A stretch of DNA of 64,000 bases from Gallibacterium trehalosifermentans (GTDB lineage: Bacteria; Pseudomonadota; Gammaproteobacteria; Enterobacterales; Pasteurellaceae), in NCBI RefSeq assembly GCF_042433055.1, contig NZ_JBHLWB010000005.1, positions 1-64,000 on the forward strand. The letters are read 5' to 3'. Within the stretch, counting starts at the first letter, position 1, and each line of letters opens with the position of its first letter. Shown piece after piece: positions 8,446 to 16,936 of the stretch. The notes under the pieces are model-generated. The model saw only the letters and a program-made list of their open reading frames with translations. It was not told the origin of the DNA and did no database searches. A program made the translations under genes and the position numbers.

Positions 8446-9015
8446 TTAAGGTAACTCAGGTGAAAGTGAAGCATTGATTGCTGCTGGTGAGAAAATCCAT
8501 AATAATTTTACTGAGGTATTTTTGTTTGGATCTTCTTGGCAAGGTGCAAGGCGGAAATCGCTATAACTATTTCCCGCACTTAAACACATTTCACTGCGTA
8601 AGGATTTTATTTGTACCCCACCTTTAACCGTAGGGATAATTTTCCATAAAGATCCACTATCAAAGGAGTCGCAATTAGCCGTAATAATTCTATTTTGAAT
8701 TGTGTATAAACAACGTTCTAAATTAGGGACTTTAAATTGCGTTAATCCAGAGGAAGTATGAAACAAGGTAGATTTTGGCAATACTTCACGAATAATCCAA
8801 GTTAAGTTACGTTCATCTGGAAATTGTCCATTTGTTAATGGGGAACCTGTAGCAAGGCTTCTTAACGTAATAAGAGGATCTACTTGGATTGTATCATCAA
8901 TTAAATCACTTTTAGATATATCTTCTTCTTCAGCAAAACTTGATTGACTTGCTAATATCAATATTAAACCAGTGAATATATATTTAATATTTTTCCATAT
9001 GATAAATTTATTCAT
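8446..9015 (-). CDS. cdtC: cytolethal distending toxin subunit C
   Basis: 189 residues. Signal peptide of about 28 residues ending ...SQSSFA. The rest is a ricin-B-like lectin fold: Q/L-W repeats (SGSLWKIIP, VKLLWIFSP) and paired cysteines (C-L-Y-T-I ... C-D-S and C-L-S-A ... C-Q-E). With CdtA it forms the heterodimer that binds host membrane cholesterol or glycans and carries CdtB into the cell. Third gene of cdtABC, 17 bases after cdtB, and closed by the terminator downstream. Confidence 0.93.
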   Translation of the reverse strand: MNKFIIWKNIKYIFTGLILILASQSSFAEEEDISKSDLIDDTIQVDPLITLRSLATGSPLTNGQFPDERNLTWIIREVLPKSTLFHTSSGLTQFKVPNLERCLYTIQNRIITANCDSFDSGSLWKIIPTVKGGVQIKSLRSEMCLSAGNSYSDFRLAPCQEDPNKNTSVKLLWIFSPAAINASLSPELP

Positions 9016-9032
9016 TTTACATATCCTTTATG

Positions 9033-9857
9033 TTAACGAGGAACAAAAAAGCCTACTGGACGGTGATCAGAAAGTAATTGGCTACGAATTTGTCCAAATA
9101 AAATAGAGGCAATTAAAGCAGTACCACTAAATGAAAGTGAATTACCTACAATTCCATAATCTAGGGTACCACCACTTTGTTGCGTTGGGGTTGTTGGTGC
9201 GATGATGTTTACATGGCGCGCAACACCTGGTTCAGAGGATTCTAATGAACTTTGTAAGTTTGCAGGGGTACGGTTGAAATCTCCAACGATCAGCCAATTT
9301 ACACCTCTTTGCTCAGGACGATTATTAAAATAATCAAAAACAGCTCTTACGATTGCAGTTGAATCTACACCTCGATTCGCTAAAGCATGAACAGAGAAAA
9401 AGGCATCATTGCCAATTCTAATGCCAATAATCGGTCGAGAAACAACCGTTGGTGGTGGAATGATGATTACTTCATCGGCACGTTGGCGACTGACTATGGC
9501 TAAATTAACGCGATTGGCACCAACATCTACACGAGAATAATAAATAAACACATTATCTGGGCGAGATGTAGTACCTAAATTCCAAGTGTACTCATGAATT
9601 GGAATGCCGATTGTAGCAGGTTGAACCGTACGTTCGGTAATCATCGCCGTACTAGGTAATACACCCGCTTCTTGAACTGCTAATATATCTGCTGCACCAG
9701 GACCTGTAATTAATTGTCTCACACTTACATTCCATTTGTTTTCATTGGCAGCAGATGAGCCTTGTAAATTCCAAGTGGCGACTTTATAGTCTTCTAAGTT
9801 TGCCCAAGCAGTTGTAGCCATAAATATTGAGTAGCACAGTAAAATTTTTTTCCACAT
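9033..9857 (-). CDS. cdtB: cytolethal distending toxin nuclease/phosphatase subunit B
   Basis: 274 residues from the ATG at 9857, which directly follows the cdtA stop and gives a proper signal peptide (MWKKILL...TAWA). DNase I-like fold with the active-site set intact: ATWNLQGS, Glu63 in VQEAG, His157 in SVHALANRG, Asp193 and Asn195 in VGDFNRTP, Asp233 in LDYG, Asp264-His265 in SDHRPVGF. The toxin subunit acts in the host nucleus as a nuclease and PIP3 phosphatase and causes G2 arrest. From memory, segments such as PPPTVVSRPIIGIRIGND and HALANRGVDS look closer to the E. coli CDT type than to the H. ducreyi/Aggregatibacter type. Confidence 0.96.
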   Translation of the reverse strand: MWKKILLCYSIFMATTAWANLEDYKVATWNLQGSSAANENKWNVSVRQLITGPGAADILAVQEAGVLPSTAMITERTVQPATIGIPIHEYTWNLGTTSRPDNVFIYYSRVDVGANRVNLAIVSRQRADEVIIIPPPTVVSRPIIGIRIGNDAFFSVHALANRGVDSTAIVRAVFDYFNNRPEQRGVNWLIVGDFNRTPANLQSSLESSEPGVARHVNIIAPTTPTQQSGGTLDYGIVGNSLSFSGTALIASILFGQIRSQLLSDHRPVGFFVPR

Positions 9858-9859
9858 AG

Positions 9860-10492
9860 TTATACTCCTTGTGCTGGAATCGGTAGAGAATCCTCTACTG
9901 GAGGGGTAATAAACCATTGTTGGTCAATCGTATTTTGTTTTACTTTTACACAGTTTGCAAAAGTCAATGACATATATGTTGTTGAACGAAATGCGGGTGT
10001 TCTTAAGCAGAGTTGATTTGCTGCATTTTTAATTGCTACGGCACCATTAGTGAGTGATAGAAAATCAAACTGTTGTTCAAGGCTGTTTCGATTACAAGTT
10101 GTGTGGATAATGCCATTTTTATAAGCTGCAATACAGGTACCAATTTCTGCATTACGAAAAGAAACGGAACCATTGGCATTTTTTAAAATATACCAATGCC
10201 GTAAGTTTCCAAAACTCTGGCTATCAAATGGAGAGTATCCCCATAACCAGTTATTTGGCGCGACTGCCCAGATAGTAATTAATCCAGAAGAATAATTCAT
10301 AATTCCAATTTTAGGTTCGTTAATGGCTCGACCTAATGCCACTGCATTAGACGCTGGTGATTTTCCTACTATTTTACCAATTTCACCTTTTGGTGGGGTT
10401 GGCGTATTGCCTAAATTATTAGAATGACCACAAGCGACTAAAGTGAAAAGAGAAAGGAGAAATAATATTGTTTTATAAATATTTTTTTGCAT
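9860..10492 (-). CDS. cdtA: cytolethal distending toxin subunit A
   Basis: 210 residues from the ATG at 10492 (AAAGAG just upstream); a GTG three codons earlier is possible. Lipoprotein signal with lipobox LVAC at about residues 18-21 from the ATG. The mature part is a ricin-B-like lectin with a tryptophan-rich patch (WAVAPNNWLWGYSPF) and QQFDFLSL / QQWFITPP repeats. It pairs with CdtC for host-cell binding. The stop codon lies two bases before the cdtB ATG, and the cdtB ribosome site (AAGGAG) is inside cdtA, so translation is coupled. Confidence 0.93.
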   Translation of the reverse strand: MQKNIYKTILFLLSLFTLVACGHSNNLGNTPTPPKGEIGKIVGKSPASNAVALGRAINEPKIGIMNYSSGLITIWAVAPNNWLWGYSPFDSQSFGNLRHWYILKNANGSVSFRNAEIGTCIAAYKNGIIHTTCNRNSLEQQFDFLSLTNGAVAIKNAANQLCLRTPAFRSTTYMSLTFANCVKVKQNTIDQQWFITPPVEDSLPIPAQGV

Positions 10493-10508
10493 AAAAAACA
10501 CTCTTTTT

Positions 10509-10557
10509 GTAACCTATAGTTACAAATAAAAATATAATTTATATTTATTTTTGTCAA
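10509..10557 (-). promoter_or_regulatory. cdt operon promoter and leader inverted repeat
   Basis: On the minus strand a perfect TTGACA -35 (plus 10552-10557) is 17 bases from TATTTT (10529-10534); TATATT at 10531-10536 is an alternative -10. An inverted repeat GTAAC-ctata-GTTAC (10509-10523) lies between the -10 and the cdtA start and could be an operator or leader hairpin. Beyond it, 10558-10720 is AT-rich with no gene seen. Confidence 0.5.
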
Positions 10558-10724
10558 ATTTTATTTCATAAAAAATGAATATTTTTATTGTTCTTTATTA
10601 TTTTTATAAAGAGTATTTTTAGATAAGGGGAGAAAATATCTTTATGATAAAAGAAAGTGTTATATTAATTCTGTTTTTGACTAATTCACTACGTTAAAGC
10701 ATAACTAATTGTATAATAAAGAAA

Positions 10725-10759
10725 AACGGCATAAATAGACAATTTCTATTTATGCCGTT
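10725..10759 (-). terminator. ffh terminator
   Basis: A 14-bp perfect stem AACGGCATAAATAG / CTATTTATGCCGTT with a 7-nt loop. On the minus strand it is followed by a T run and lies about 22 bases past the ffh stop codon. Confidence 0.9.
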
Positions 10760-10781
10760 GAAGCGTTTGAAAGTGAGTAAT

Positions 10782-12158
10782 TTAGCGTCTAAACATTCCG
10801 CCTAGACCACCTAAGCCACCCATTAATCCTTGCATACCGCGCATCATTTTTGCCATTCCACCTTTACGCATTTTTTTCATCATACGTTGCATTTCTTCAA
10901 ATTGTTTCAACATACGATTAAGATCTTGCACTTGTGTACCAGAACCCGCTGCAATACGGCGTTTGCGGGAACCTTTAATAATTGCTGGATTTTGGCGTTC
11001 TTTGAACGTCATAGAATTGATCATAGCTTCCATACGGTGGAACATTTTATCATCGACTTGATTCTTTACATGATCAGGTAAATTTTGCACACCTGGTAAT
11101 TTATCTAGCATGGACATCATGCCGCCCATTTTTTTCATTTCTAACAGCTGCTCATGGAAATCTTCTAAGGTAAAATCATCACCTTTCTTAAATTTCTGTG
11201 CCATGCGTTCCGCTTTTTCTTGGTCAACATTGCGTTGTAGATCTTCAATTAATGAGAGGACATCACCCATACCAAGAATACGAGAGGCAATACGATCTGG
11301 GTAGAATGGTTCTAGAGCATCTGTTTTTTCTCCCATTCCTAAAAATTTGATCGGTTTACCAGTAATTTGGCGAATAGATAGCGCAGCCCCACCACGAGCA
11401 TCACCATCAACTTTGGTTAAGATCACCCCTGTAAGTGGTAAGGCTTCATTAAAGGCTTTTGCCGTATTTGCGGCATCTTGCCCTGTCATCGCATCAACAG
11501 TGAATAGTGTTTCGATTGGGTTTAATACTTGATGAATTTGTTTGATTTCATTCATCATTTCTTCGTCAACGTGTAAGCGACCAGCTGTATCAACAATTAA
11601 TACATCAAAGAATTTTAATTTTGCTTCCGCTAAAGCGGCTTTCGCAATTTCAATCGGGCTTTGTGAAACATCTGATGGAAAGAATGTTGCATTCACGGTT
11701 TGCGCCAAAGTTTCTAGTTGTTTAATTGCTGCAGGACGATAAATGTCAGCAGAAACAACCATCACTTTTTTCTTATGGCGTTGTTGTAAGAATTTCGCGA
11801 GTTTTCCTACACTAGTAGTTTTACCTGCCCCTTGTAAACCAGCCATCAAAATGATTGCTGGGGGCTGAATCGCGAGGTTTAGCGTTTCATTTGCCTCTCC
11901 CATAGCCTTTTCTAATTCGGTTTGAACAATTTTGATAAATTCTTGTCCAGGGGTGAGGCTTTTGTTGACTTCTACACCTAATGCACGTTCTTTTACTTGA
12001 TTAATAAATTCACGCACAACAGGTAAAGCAACATCAGCTTCTAGTAAAGCCATACGCACTTCGCGCAGGGTTTCTTTAATATTATCTTCGGTTAAACGAC
12101 CTTTCCCGCTAATATTTCGTAATGTACGGGACAGGCGATCGGATAAATTTTCAAACAT
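10782..12158 (-). CDS. ffh: signal recognition particle protein Ffh
   Basis: 458 residues from the ATG at 12158 (AGGA upstream); the frame is open further but MFENLSDRLSRTL is the conserved N-terminus. N domain, then the GTPase domain with G1 GLQGAGKTTS (about 102-111), VDTAGRL, and TKVDGDARGG. The C-terminal M domain is methionine-rich (MMKKMRKGG, MMRGMQGLMGG) and binds 4.5S RNA and signal sequences. It targets nascent inner-membrane proteins to FtsY. Divergent from ypjD, as in E. coli. Confidence 0.97.
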   Translation of the reverse strand: MFENLSDRLSRTLRNISGKGRLTEDNIKETLREVRMALLEADVALPVVREFINQVKERALGVEVNKSLTPGQEFIKIVQTELEKAMGEANETLNLAIQPPAIILMAGLQGAGKTTSVGKLAKFLQQRHKKKVMVVSADIYRPAAIKQLETLAQTVNATFFPSDVSQSPIEIAKAALAEAKLKFFDVLIVDTAGRLHVDEEMMNEIKQIHQVLNPIETLFTVDAMTGQDAANTAKAFNEALPLTGVILTKVDGDARGGAALSIRQITGKPIKFLGMGEKTDALEPFYPDRIASRILGMGDVLSLIEDLQRNVDQEKAERMAQKFKKGDDFTLEDFHEQLLEMKKMGGMMSMLDKLPGVQNLPDHVKNQVDDKMFHRMEAMINSMTFKERQNPAIIKGSRKRRIAAGSGTQVQDLNRMLKQFEEMQRMMKKMRKGGMAKMMRGMQGLMGGLGGLGGMFRR

Positions 12159-12350
12159 AGGGATTCCTGAATATTGATGATGATATAGTGTAATGAATTG
12201 ATTAAATACCATCGCAAAAGATAAACAAAAAACAGAGGGCATTATACCGAAAAATTGTTTCTTTTCATCATTCCAGCATAATCCTATGGAAAATTTAATT
12301 AAAAACTGCTAACTTTCTTTTGCTGATAAGTTTATGAAGAGAGCAAAATA

Positions 12351-13154
12351 ATGTTGTGGATTGGAGTATTAGCGATTGTTGCTTATTTAAGTAGTATTTT
12401 ATTGATTACCCCAGTATTAATGAAAGTGCAGCAAGGTGGAACAACAACCATTACTCAGTCGGGCAAGCAATGGCTTTTTCATAGTGCGCTTTTGGCAATT
12501 ATTTTACATATCGCCAGTTTAGCAAATGCTTTTTTTGTGGCAGGTGGGCAAAACTTTACCTTATTTAATGTTGCTTCTTTGATTTCTGTGTTAGTGAGTA
12601 TTTTTGTTACTCTTGCAATTTTGCGGACTAATACCCTCTGGTTTGTTTTACCAATCGTGTATTGTTTTGCCGTGATTAACTTGGTAGGAACAACTTTTTT
12701 TCCAGGCAATTTTATTAAACATTTGAGCGAAAATGGTGGTTTATTATTCCATATTACATTGGCATTATTCAGTTATGCCGTCTTTTTAATTTGTACGCTC
12801 TATGCTATACAGTTAGGTTGGTTAGATCGTAATTTAAAACAGAAAAAAATGACTTTTTCTCCAATGATTCCGCCTCTAATGAAAGTAGAAAAGCAGCTTT
12901 TTCAATTACTTAGCTTAGGTGAAATGTTATTAAGTATCACGTTAATTAGTGGCAGTATTTATCTACCAAACTTTTTCTCTGCGGATCAAATTCAAAAAGC
13001 GATTTTTTCTTTTATTGCTTGGATTGTCTTTGGTATTTTGCTTTTTGGACATTACAAGCTGTATTGGCGTGGAAAAAGAGTGATAATTTACACAATTTCA
13101 GGTATGATTTTGCTCACTTTTGCCTATTTCGGTAGCCGTTTAGTTATCGTGTAG
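12351..13154 (+). CDS. ypjD: inner membrane protein of the CcsA/YpjD (CorE) family
   Basis: 267 residues with about eight hydrophobic segments. It carries features of the cytochrome c assembly (CcsA/CcmF-like) domain: histidines in HSALLAIILHI and GGLLFHITLALFSYAVF and a late GHYKLYWRGKR. It is adjacent to and divergent from ffh and followed by the CNNM-family gene, the same order as E. coli ypjD (CorE) and yfjD (CorB). In Salmonella such genes were linked to cobalt and magnesium sensitivity. Haem handling is possible from the fold but not shown. Confidence 0.82.
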   Translation: MLWIGVLAIVAYLSSILLITPVLMKVQQGGTTTITQSGKQWLFHSALLAIILHIASLANAFFVAGGQNFTLFNVASLISVLVSIFVTLAILRTNTLWFVLPIVYCFAVINLVGTTFFPGNFIKHLSENGGLLFHITLALFSYAVFLICTLYAIQLGWLDRNLKQKKMTFSPMIPPLMKVEKQLFQLLSLGEMLLSITLISGSIYLPNFFSADQIQKAIFSFIAWIVFGILLFGHYKLYWRGKRVIIYTISGMILLTFAYFGSRLVIV

Positions 13155-13230
13155 TGCAGGATTGGTGGTACAACAGCATAAATTAGGAACATTGTTGTAT
13201 CTGATGATGAATTTTGTATAGGATTTTATT

Positions 13231-14493
13231 TTGGACAGTATCCCCATAAGTACACTCTTTCTGTTATTAGTGTTGTTACTTATTCTTTCTGCTTATTTCT
13301 CCAGTTCTGAAACAGGACTACTTTCACTCAACCGTTATCGTGTACGTTATTTAGCTGAAAAAGGCAATCGAGGTGCACAGAAAGCGGAAAAATTATTGAA
13401 AAAAACGGACATTCTGCTCAGCTTTATTCTTATCTTCAATAACTTAGTTAATATTATGGCATCGGCGATTGCAACGATGATTGGGTTGCGCCTAGGTGGT
13501 GATGCAGGTGTTGCAATAGCGACAGGAGCATTAACATTTGTGATGCTAGTGTTTTCTGAAATTTTCCCGAAAACTGCAGCAGCGGTTTATCCTGAAAAAG
13601 TGAGTTTTTTTAGTAGTCATATTCTTACTGTTTTAATTAAAATTTTTATTCCGTTAGTCTATTTTGTGAATTTCTTTACTAATGGATTGATGCGATCAGT
13701 TGGGTTAAAACCAGATATTAAATCACATTCGATCAGTGCTGAAGAGTTGCGCTCTATTGTGAATGAATCAGGTAAATTTATTCCACAAGATCACCAACAA
13801 ATGCTGTTGTCGATTTTAGATATGGAAAAAGTTACTGTTGAAGATATTATGGTACCTCGTAATGAAATCGGTGGAATTGATATTGATGACGATTGGAAAT
13901 CCATTATGCGCCAATTAAATCACGCCGCACATAGCCGAGTGGTATTATATAAAGAGAATATGGACGAAAACGCATTAGGGATTTTACGGGTGCGAGAGGC
14001 TTACCGCTTAATGTTAAATACAAATGAGTTTACTAAAGAAACATTAATGCGTGCTGCCGATGAAATCTACTTTATTCCTGAGGGGACAACATTAAACGCC
14101 CAATTACTGAATTTCCGCAATAATAAAGAACGGATTGGCTTAGTGGTAGATGAATATGGTGATATTAAAGGTTTGGTAACACTTGAAGATATTTTAGAAG
14201 AGATTGTTGGAGAATTTACAACCTCCAATATTCCATCAATTGAAGATGAAGTACAACAACAATCAGATGGCACTGTATTAATTGATGGTTCAGCAAATAT
14301 CCGCGATTTAAACAAACTGTTTAACTGGAAATTAGATACTGATGAAGCGAGAACATTTAATGGTTTTATTCTGGAGCATTTAGAAGATATTCCAGAGGAA
14401 GGATCAGAATGGAAAATCGGTAATCTCAAAATTAAAATTCTTGAAGTTAGCGATAATATGATTAAACAAGCCAAAGTGAAGCGTTTGAGTTAA
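13231..14493 (+). CDS. corB: CNNM/CorB-family transporter with CBS domains
   Basis: 420 residues. The start is a TTG with AGGA seven bases upstream; the resulting N-terminus matches the family. The DUF21 membrane domain (about 1-180, 3-4 helices, with AYFSSSETGLLSLNRYR) is followed by a CBS pair (IMVPRNEIGGID; GLVVDEYGDIKGLVTLEDILEEIVGE) and a C-terminal CorC-HlyC domain. CNNM proteins transport or regulate Mg2+ at the inner membrane. It follows ypjD by 76 bases and probably shares its transcript. Confidence 0.88.
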   Translation: MDSIPISTLFLLLVLLLILSAYFSSSETGLLSLNRYRVRYLAEKGNRGAQKAEKLLKKTDILLSFILIFNNLVNIMASAIATMIGLRLGGDAGVAIATGALTFVMLVFSEIFPKTAAAVYPEKVSFFSSHILTVLIKIFIPLVYFVNFFTNGLMRSVGLKPDIKSHSISAEELRSIVNESGKFIPQDHQQMLLSILDMEKVTVEDIMVPRNEIGGIDIDDDWKSIMRQLNHAAHSRVVLYKENMDENALGILRVREAYRLMLNTNEFTKETLMRAADEIYFIPEGTTLNAQLLNFRNNKERIGLVVDEYGDIKGLVTLEDILEEIVGEFTTSNIPSIEDEVQQQSDGTVLIDGSANIRDLNKLFNWKLDTDEARTFNGFILEHLEDIPEEGSEWKIGNLKIKILEVSDNMIKQAKVKRLS

Positions 14494-14503
14494 TTTAGGA
14501 AGC

Positions 14504-14542
14504 CGCCATGTTGGAGATGATAATCTGACATGGCGTATTTTT
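14504..14542 (+). terminator. corB terminator
   Basis: Stem CGCCATGT / ACATGGCG (14504-14511, 14528-14535) with a 16-nt loop, followed by TATTTTT. Confidence 0.75.
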
Positions 14543-14579
14543 ATGCTTTAGGCGCATTGCATTTGCAATGATTATTTTA

Positions 14580-15278
14580 TCAAATTGCCTTTCCAGCTAA
14601 TAAGTTCTTTACTACTTCAACAACGCCTTGTGTGGCTTTTTGAGCGACAACGGTAACAGGACGTTGAATAAAGCCTGTATTGGGACGCGGATCAATCAGA
14701 TAAATTTGGGTTGTTGGTTTGACCTGGTGTACTAAGCTATTAGCTGGATAAACCTGTAATGAAGTACCAATGACCATTACAATATCTGCCGTTTTGACTA
14801 ATGCAATCGCCGTATCGAGCATTGGTACATTTTCACCGAAGAACACAATATGTGGACGCATTGGGTGCCCATTTGGATCACGATCAGTTAATTGTTGATC
14901 TTGATAACAAGGTATAATGTAATCAGGGTCAAAGCTGCTTCGGGCTTTATTTAATTCACCATGTAGATGTAATACTTCATGGCTACCAGCACGTTCGTGC
15001 AAATCATCAACATTTTGTGTGATAATTTTCACTTGATATGCTTTTTCAAGTTCTACTAAAGCAAGATGAGCTGCGTTAGGTTGGGCTTCTGCTGCATTAC
15101 GTCTTCGCATATTATAAAAATCCAGCACTTTTTGTGGATTGCGTTGTAGTGCTTCAGGCGTACAAACCTCTTCAATTTTATGTCCCGCCCAAAGTCCATC
15201 TTCAGCACGGAAAGTAGGTAAACCACTCTCGGCACTAATCCCTGCTCCGCTAAGCACAACACAAATTGGTTTTTTCAT
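14580..15278 (-). CDS. cobB: sirtuin (SIR2-family) NAD-dependent protein deacylase
   Basis: 232 residues. NAD-binding GAGISAESGLPTFR at 11-24, TQNVDDLHERAG at 87-98 and catalytic His106 in LHLHGE. Tyr55 and Arg58 (FYNMR) match the Y-x-x-R pair that marks Sirt5/CobB-like desuccinylases. The small domain lacks the usual four zinc cysteines: between HGE and FFGE there is a single Cys (134 region ARSSFDPDYIIPCYQDQQL), so it is a zinc-less variant. It would remove acetyl or succinyl groups from lysines. Nine bases upstream of its start lies the end of the Cof phosphatase gene, so the two probably form an operon. Confidence 0.85.
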   Translation of the reverse strand: MKKPICVVLSGAGISAESGLPTFRAEDGLWAGHKIEEVCTPEALQRNPQKVLDFYNMRRRNAAEAQPNAAHLALVELEKAYQVKIITQNVDDLHERAGSHEVLHLHGELNKARSSFDPDYIIPCYQDQQLTDRDPNGHPMRPHIVFFGENVPMLDTAIALVKTADIVMVIGTSLQVYPANSLVHQVKPTTQIYLIDPRPNTGFIQRPVTVVAQKATQGVVEVVKNLLAGKAI

Positions 15279-15287
15279 ATTATTGCT

Positions 15288-16103
15288 TTACTCTTGGTAA
15301 AGAATGAATTTTTCAATGACTTCTGCGACACCTGAATTCAGGTTATCGGCAGTAATATAATTAGCAATGGCTTTCACTTCATCAGTAGCATTGCCCATAG
15401 CAACACCCAAACCAGCGTATTCAATCATATGTAAATCATTACCAGCATCGCCAATACAGATAATTTCTTCAGGGCGCAGATTTAAATGTTGGGCTAATTT
15501 ATCAATACCACTTCCTTTATTGGCTGCTGGTGGTAAAAATTCAAGGAAAAATGGTGTGCTACGTACAACGGTATATTGTTCTGTAATGTGTGTTGGGAGT
15601 TTTGCTAGTGCAGCATCTAATTTTTCAGGTTGATCAACCCACATTGTTTTAATCACTGGCTCATCATCTGCTAAGATGGAGAAATTAATGATGTTCAAAT
15701 TAATACGATTAATATCGGCATCATGCTGGCTATATTGATTAGCATGTGGGGCAATCAATCCGCGAGTTTCTGAGAAAGCATGACTAAAAACGCCAAATTG
15801 TTCTGCATAGTCCACCAACATTTTACAATCTTTCCCTGTCATTTTTTGACGAGTAATGATAGTACCATCGCTACGTTGTACTAATGCACCATTAAAGCAT
15901 AGGACATAATCATCTTCACCAAGGAGATCAAGTTGTTGCAGATAGGATTGTAATCCTTCTAATGGGCGACCAGAAGCTAAAACAATTTTTACACCTGCTT
16001 GTTTAGCAGCGTGGATTGCCTGTTGATTACGGATACTGATATTTTTTTGCTTATCAAGCAGCGTACCGTCCATATCCGTTGCTAATAATTTATATTTCAA
16101 CAT
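15288..16103 (-). CDS. yidA: Cof-type HAD-IIB sugar phosphatase (YidA-like)
   Basis: 271 residues. HAD motif I DMDGTLLDK near residues 10-18 with nucleophile Asp, motif II ASGRP, motif III Lys before the cap, and motif IV IGDAGNDLHMIEYAG. The C2 cap lies between. E. coli YidA acts on sugar phosphates such as erythrose-4-phosphate; substrate here is inferred from family. It is followed by the sirtuin gene in the same direction. Confidence 0.85.
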   Translation of the reverse strand: MLKYKLLATDMDGTLLDKQKNISIRNQQAIHAAKQAGVKIVLASGRPLEGLQSYLQQLDLLGEDDYVLCFNGALVQRSDGTIITRQKMTGKDCKMLVDYAEQFGVFSHAFSETRGLIAPHANQYSQHDADINRINLNIINFSILADDEPVIKTMWVDQPEKLDAALAKLPTHITEQYTVVRSTPFFLEFLPPAANKGSGIDKLAQHLNLRPEEIICIGDAGNDLHMIEYAGLGVAMGNATDEVKAIANYITADNLNSGVAEVIEKFILYQE

Positions 16104-16147
16104 AAGGTTTTCCTTGATAATGAATCATTTATTTTAATTGATGAATT

Positions 16148-16258
16148 TTATTTATTCTGAAATGCCTTGGGCATAAAATCAATAGCCAATGAAAGATGTT
16201 GAACAAGATGATCAGGGTTTCTTGTTGTATCAGATTGAGCTACAAAAATAGTAAGCAT
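16148..16258 (-). CDS. possible 36-residue small protein or gene remnant
   Basis: Minus-strand frame from ATG 16258 to TAA 16148, encoding a protein-like sequence (MLTIFVAQSDTTRNPDHLVQ, ending FMPKAFQNK). It sits alone between the fur terminator and yidA. No ribosome site is obvious, and the piece reads more like the end of a longer protein, so a decayed gene is as likely as a real small gene. Family not recognised. Confidence 0.25.
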   Translation of the reverse strand: MLTIFVAQSDTTRNPDHLVQHLSLAIDFMPKAFQNK

Positions 16259-16272
16259 TAAGTTGAATGAAA

Positions 16273-16300
16273 AATGGCATAGTTAATTAGCTATGCCATT
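16273..16300 (-). terminator. fur terminator
   Basis: Perfect 10-bp stem AATGGCATAG / CTATGCCATT with an 8-nt loop, followed on the minus strand by TTTCATT, 36 bases past the fur stop codon. Confidence 0.75.
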
Positions 16301-16335
16301 GATTTTAATTGAAAAAGAATTATATAGTATGACAA

Positions 16336-16782
16336 TTATTTATCTTTTTCTGCACAGTTTTTAATATCAGAACATTTACCATAGAGATAAAGACTATGGC
16401 TCGCAAGTTTAATCCCGTGTTGTTCGCTGATCTCTTTTTGACGGTTTTCAATCACATCATCATTAAATTCAAAAACTTTGCCACAATCTAAACAAATAAT
16501 GTGATCATGATGTTCTAGAGGAGCAAGTTCAAAAATGGACTTATTGCCTTCAAAATTATGGCGTGTCAAGATATCTGCTTCATGAAATTGATTTAATACA
16601 CGATAAACAGTGGCTAAGCCAATTTCTTCTCCCTCTTCGAGTAACCATTTATACACATCTTCTGCAGAAAAATGTTGCACGGCAGTACGCTGCATTAATG
16701 AAAGGATTTTTAAACGAGGCTCAGTAATTTTTAAGCCAACTTTTTTTAATAGTTTTACATTTTCATCGATAATGTTTGTCAT
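16336..16782 (-). CDS. fur: ferric uptake regulator
   Basis: 148 residues. N-terminal winged helix (KKVGLKITEPRLKILSLMQ, then LATVYRVLNQFHEADIL) and a C-terminal metal and dimer domain with HHDH, CLDCGKVFEF and a second cysteine pair KCSDIKNC. It represses iron-uptake genes with Fe2+ as corepressor. It is downstream of fldA in the conserved ybfF-ybfE-fldA-fur order. A short palindrome 20-35 bases upstream may be an autoregulatory site. Confidence 0.97.
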   Translation of the reverse strand: MTNIIDENVKLLKKVGLKITEPRLKILSLMQRTAVQHFSAEDVYKWLLEEGEEIGLATVYRVLNQFHEADILTRHNFEGNKSIFELAPLEHHDHIICLDCGKVFEFNDDVIENRQKEISEQHGIKLASHSLYLYGKCSDIKNCAEKDK

Positions 16783-16802
16783 ACTAACCTCTAGTTAAAT
16801 CA

Positions 16803-16817
16803 ACATCATAATGATGT
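16803..16817 (-). promoter_or_regulatory. possible Fur-type operator upstream of fur
   Basis: ACATCA-taa-TGATGT is a short palindrome 21 bases upstream of the fur ATG, with AATGATAAA nearby at 16832. It resembles part of the Fur 7-1-7 repeat but is not a full match. Confidence 0.3.
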
Positions 16818-16873
16818 ATGCTAATGCAAAAAATGATAAATAGATAACAGAAATTTTCTATTAAGAAGATAGA

Positions 16874-16901
16874 AATAATCCATCGCAAAGTATGGATTAT
16901 T
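16874..16901 (-). terminator. hairpin between fldA and fur
   Basis: Perfect 10-bp stem AATAATCCAT / ATGGATTATT with an 8-nt loop, about 36 bases past the fldA stop. The T run is better on the plus strand, so on the fldA transcript it may only partly terminate and allow read-through to fur. Confidence 0.5.
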
Positions 16902-16936
16902 TTGTTTTTAAATGCAAATGATAATTAGAAAGTAAG

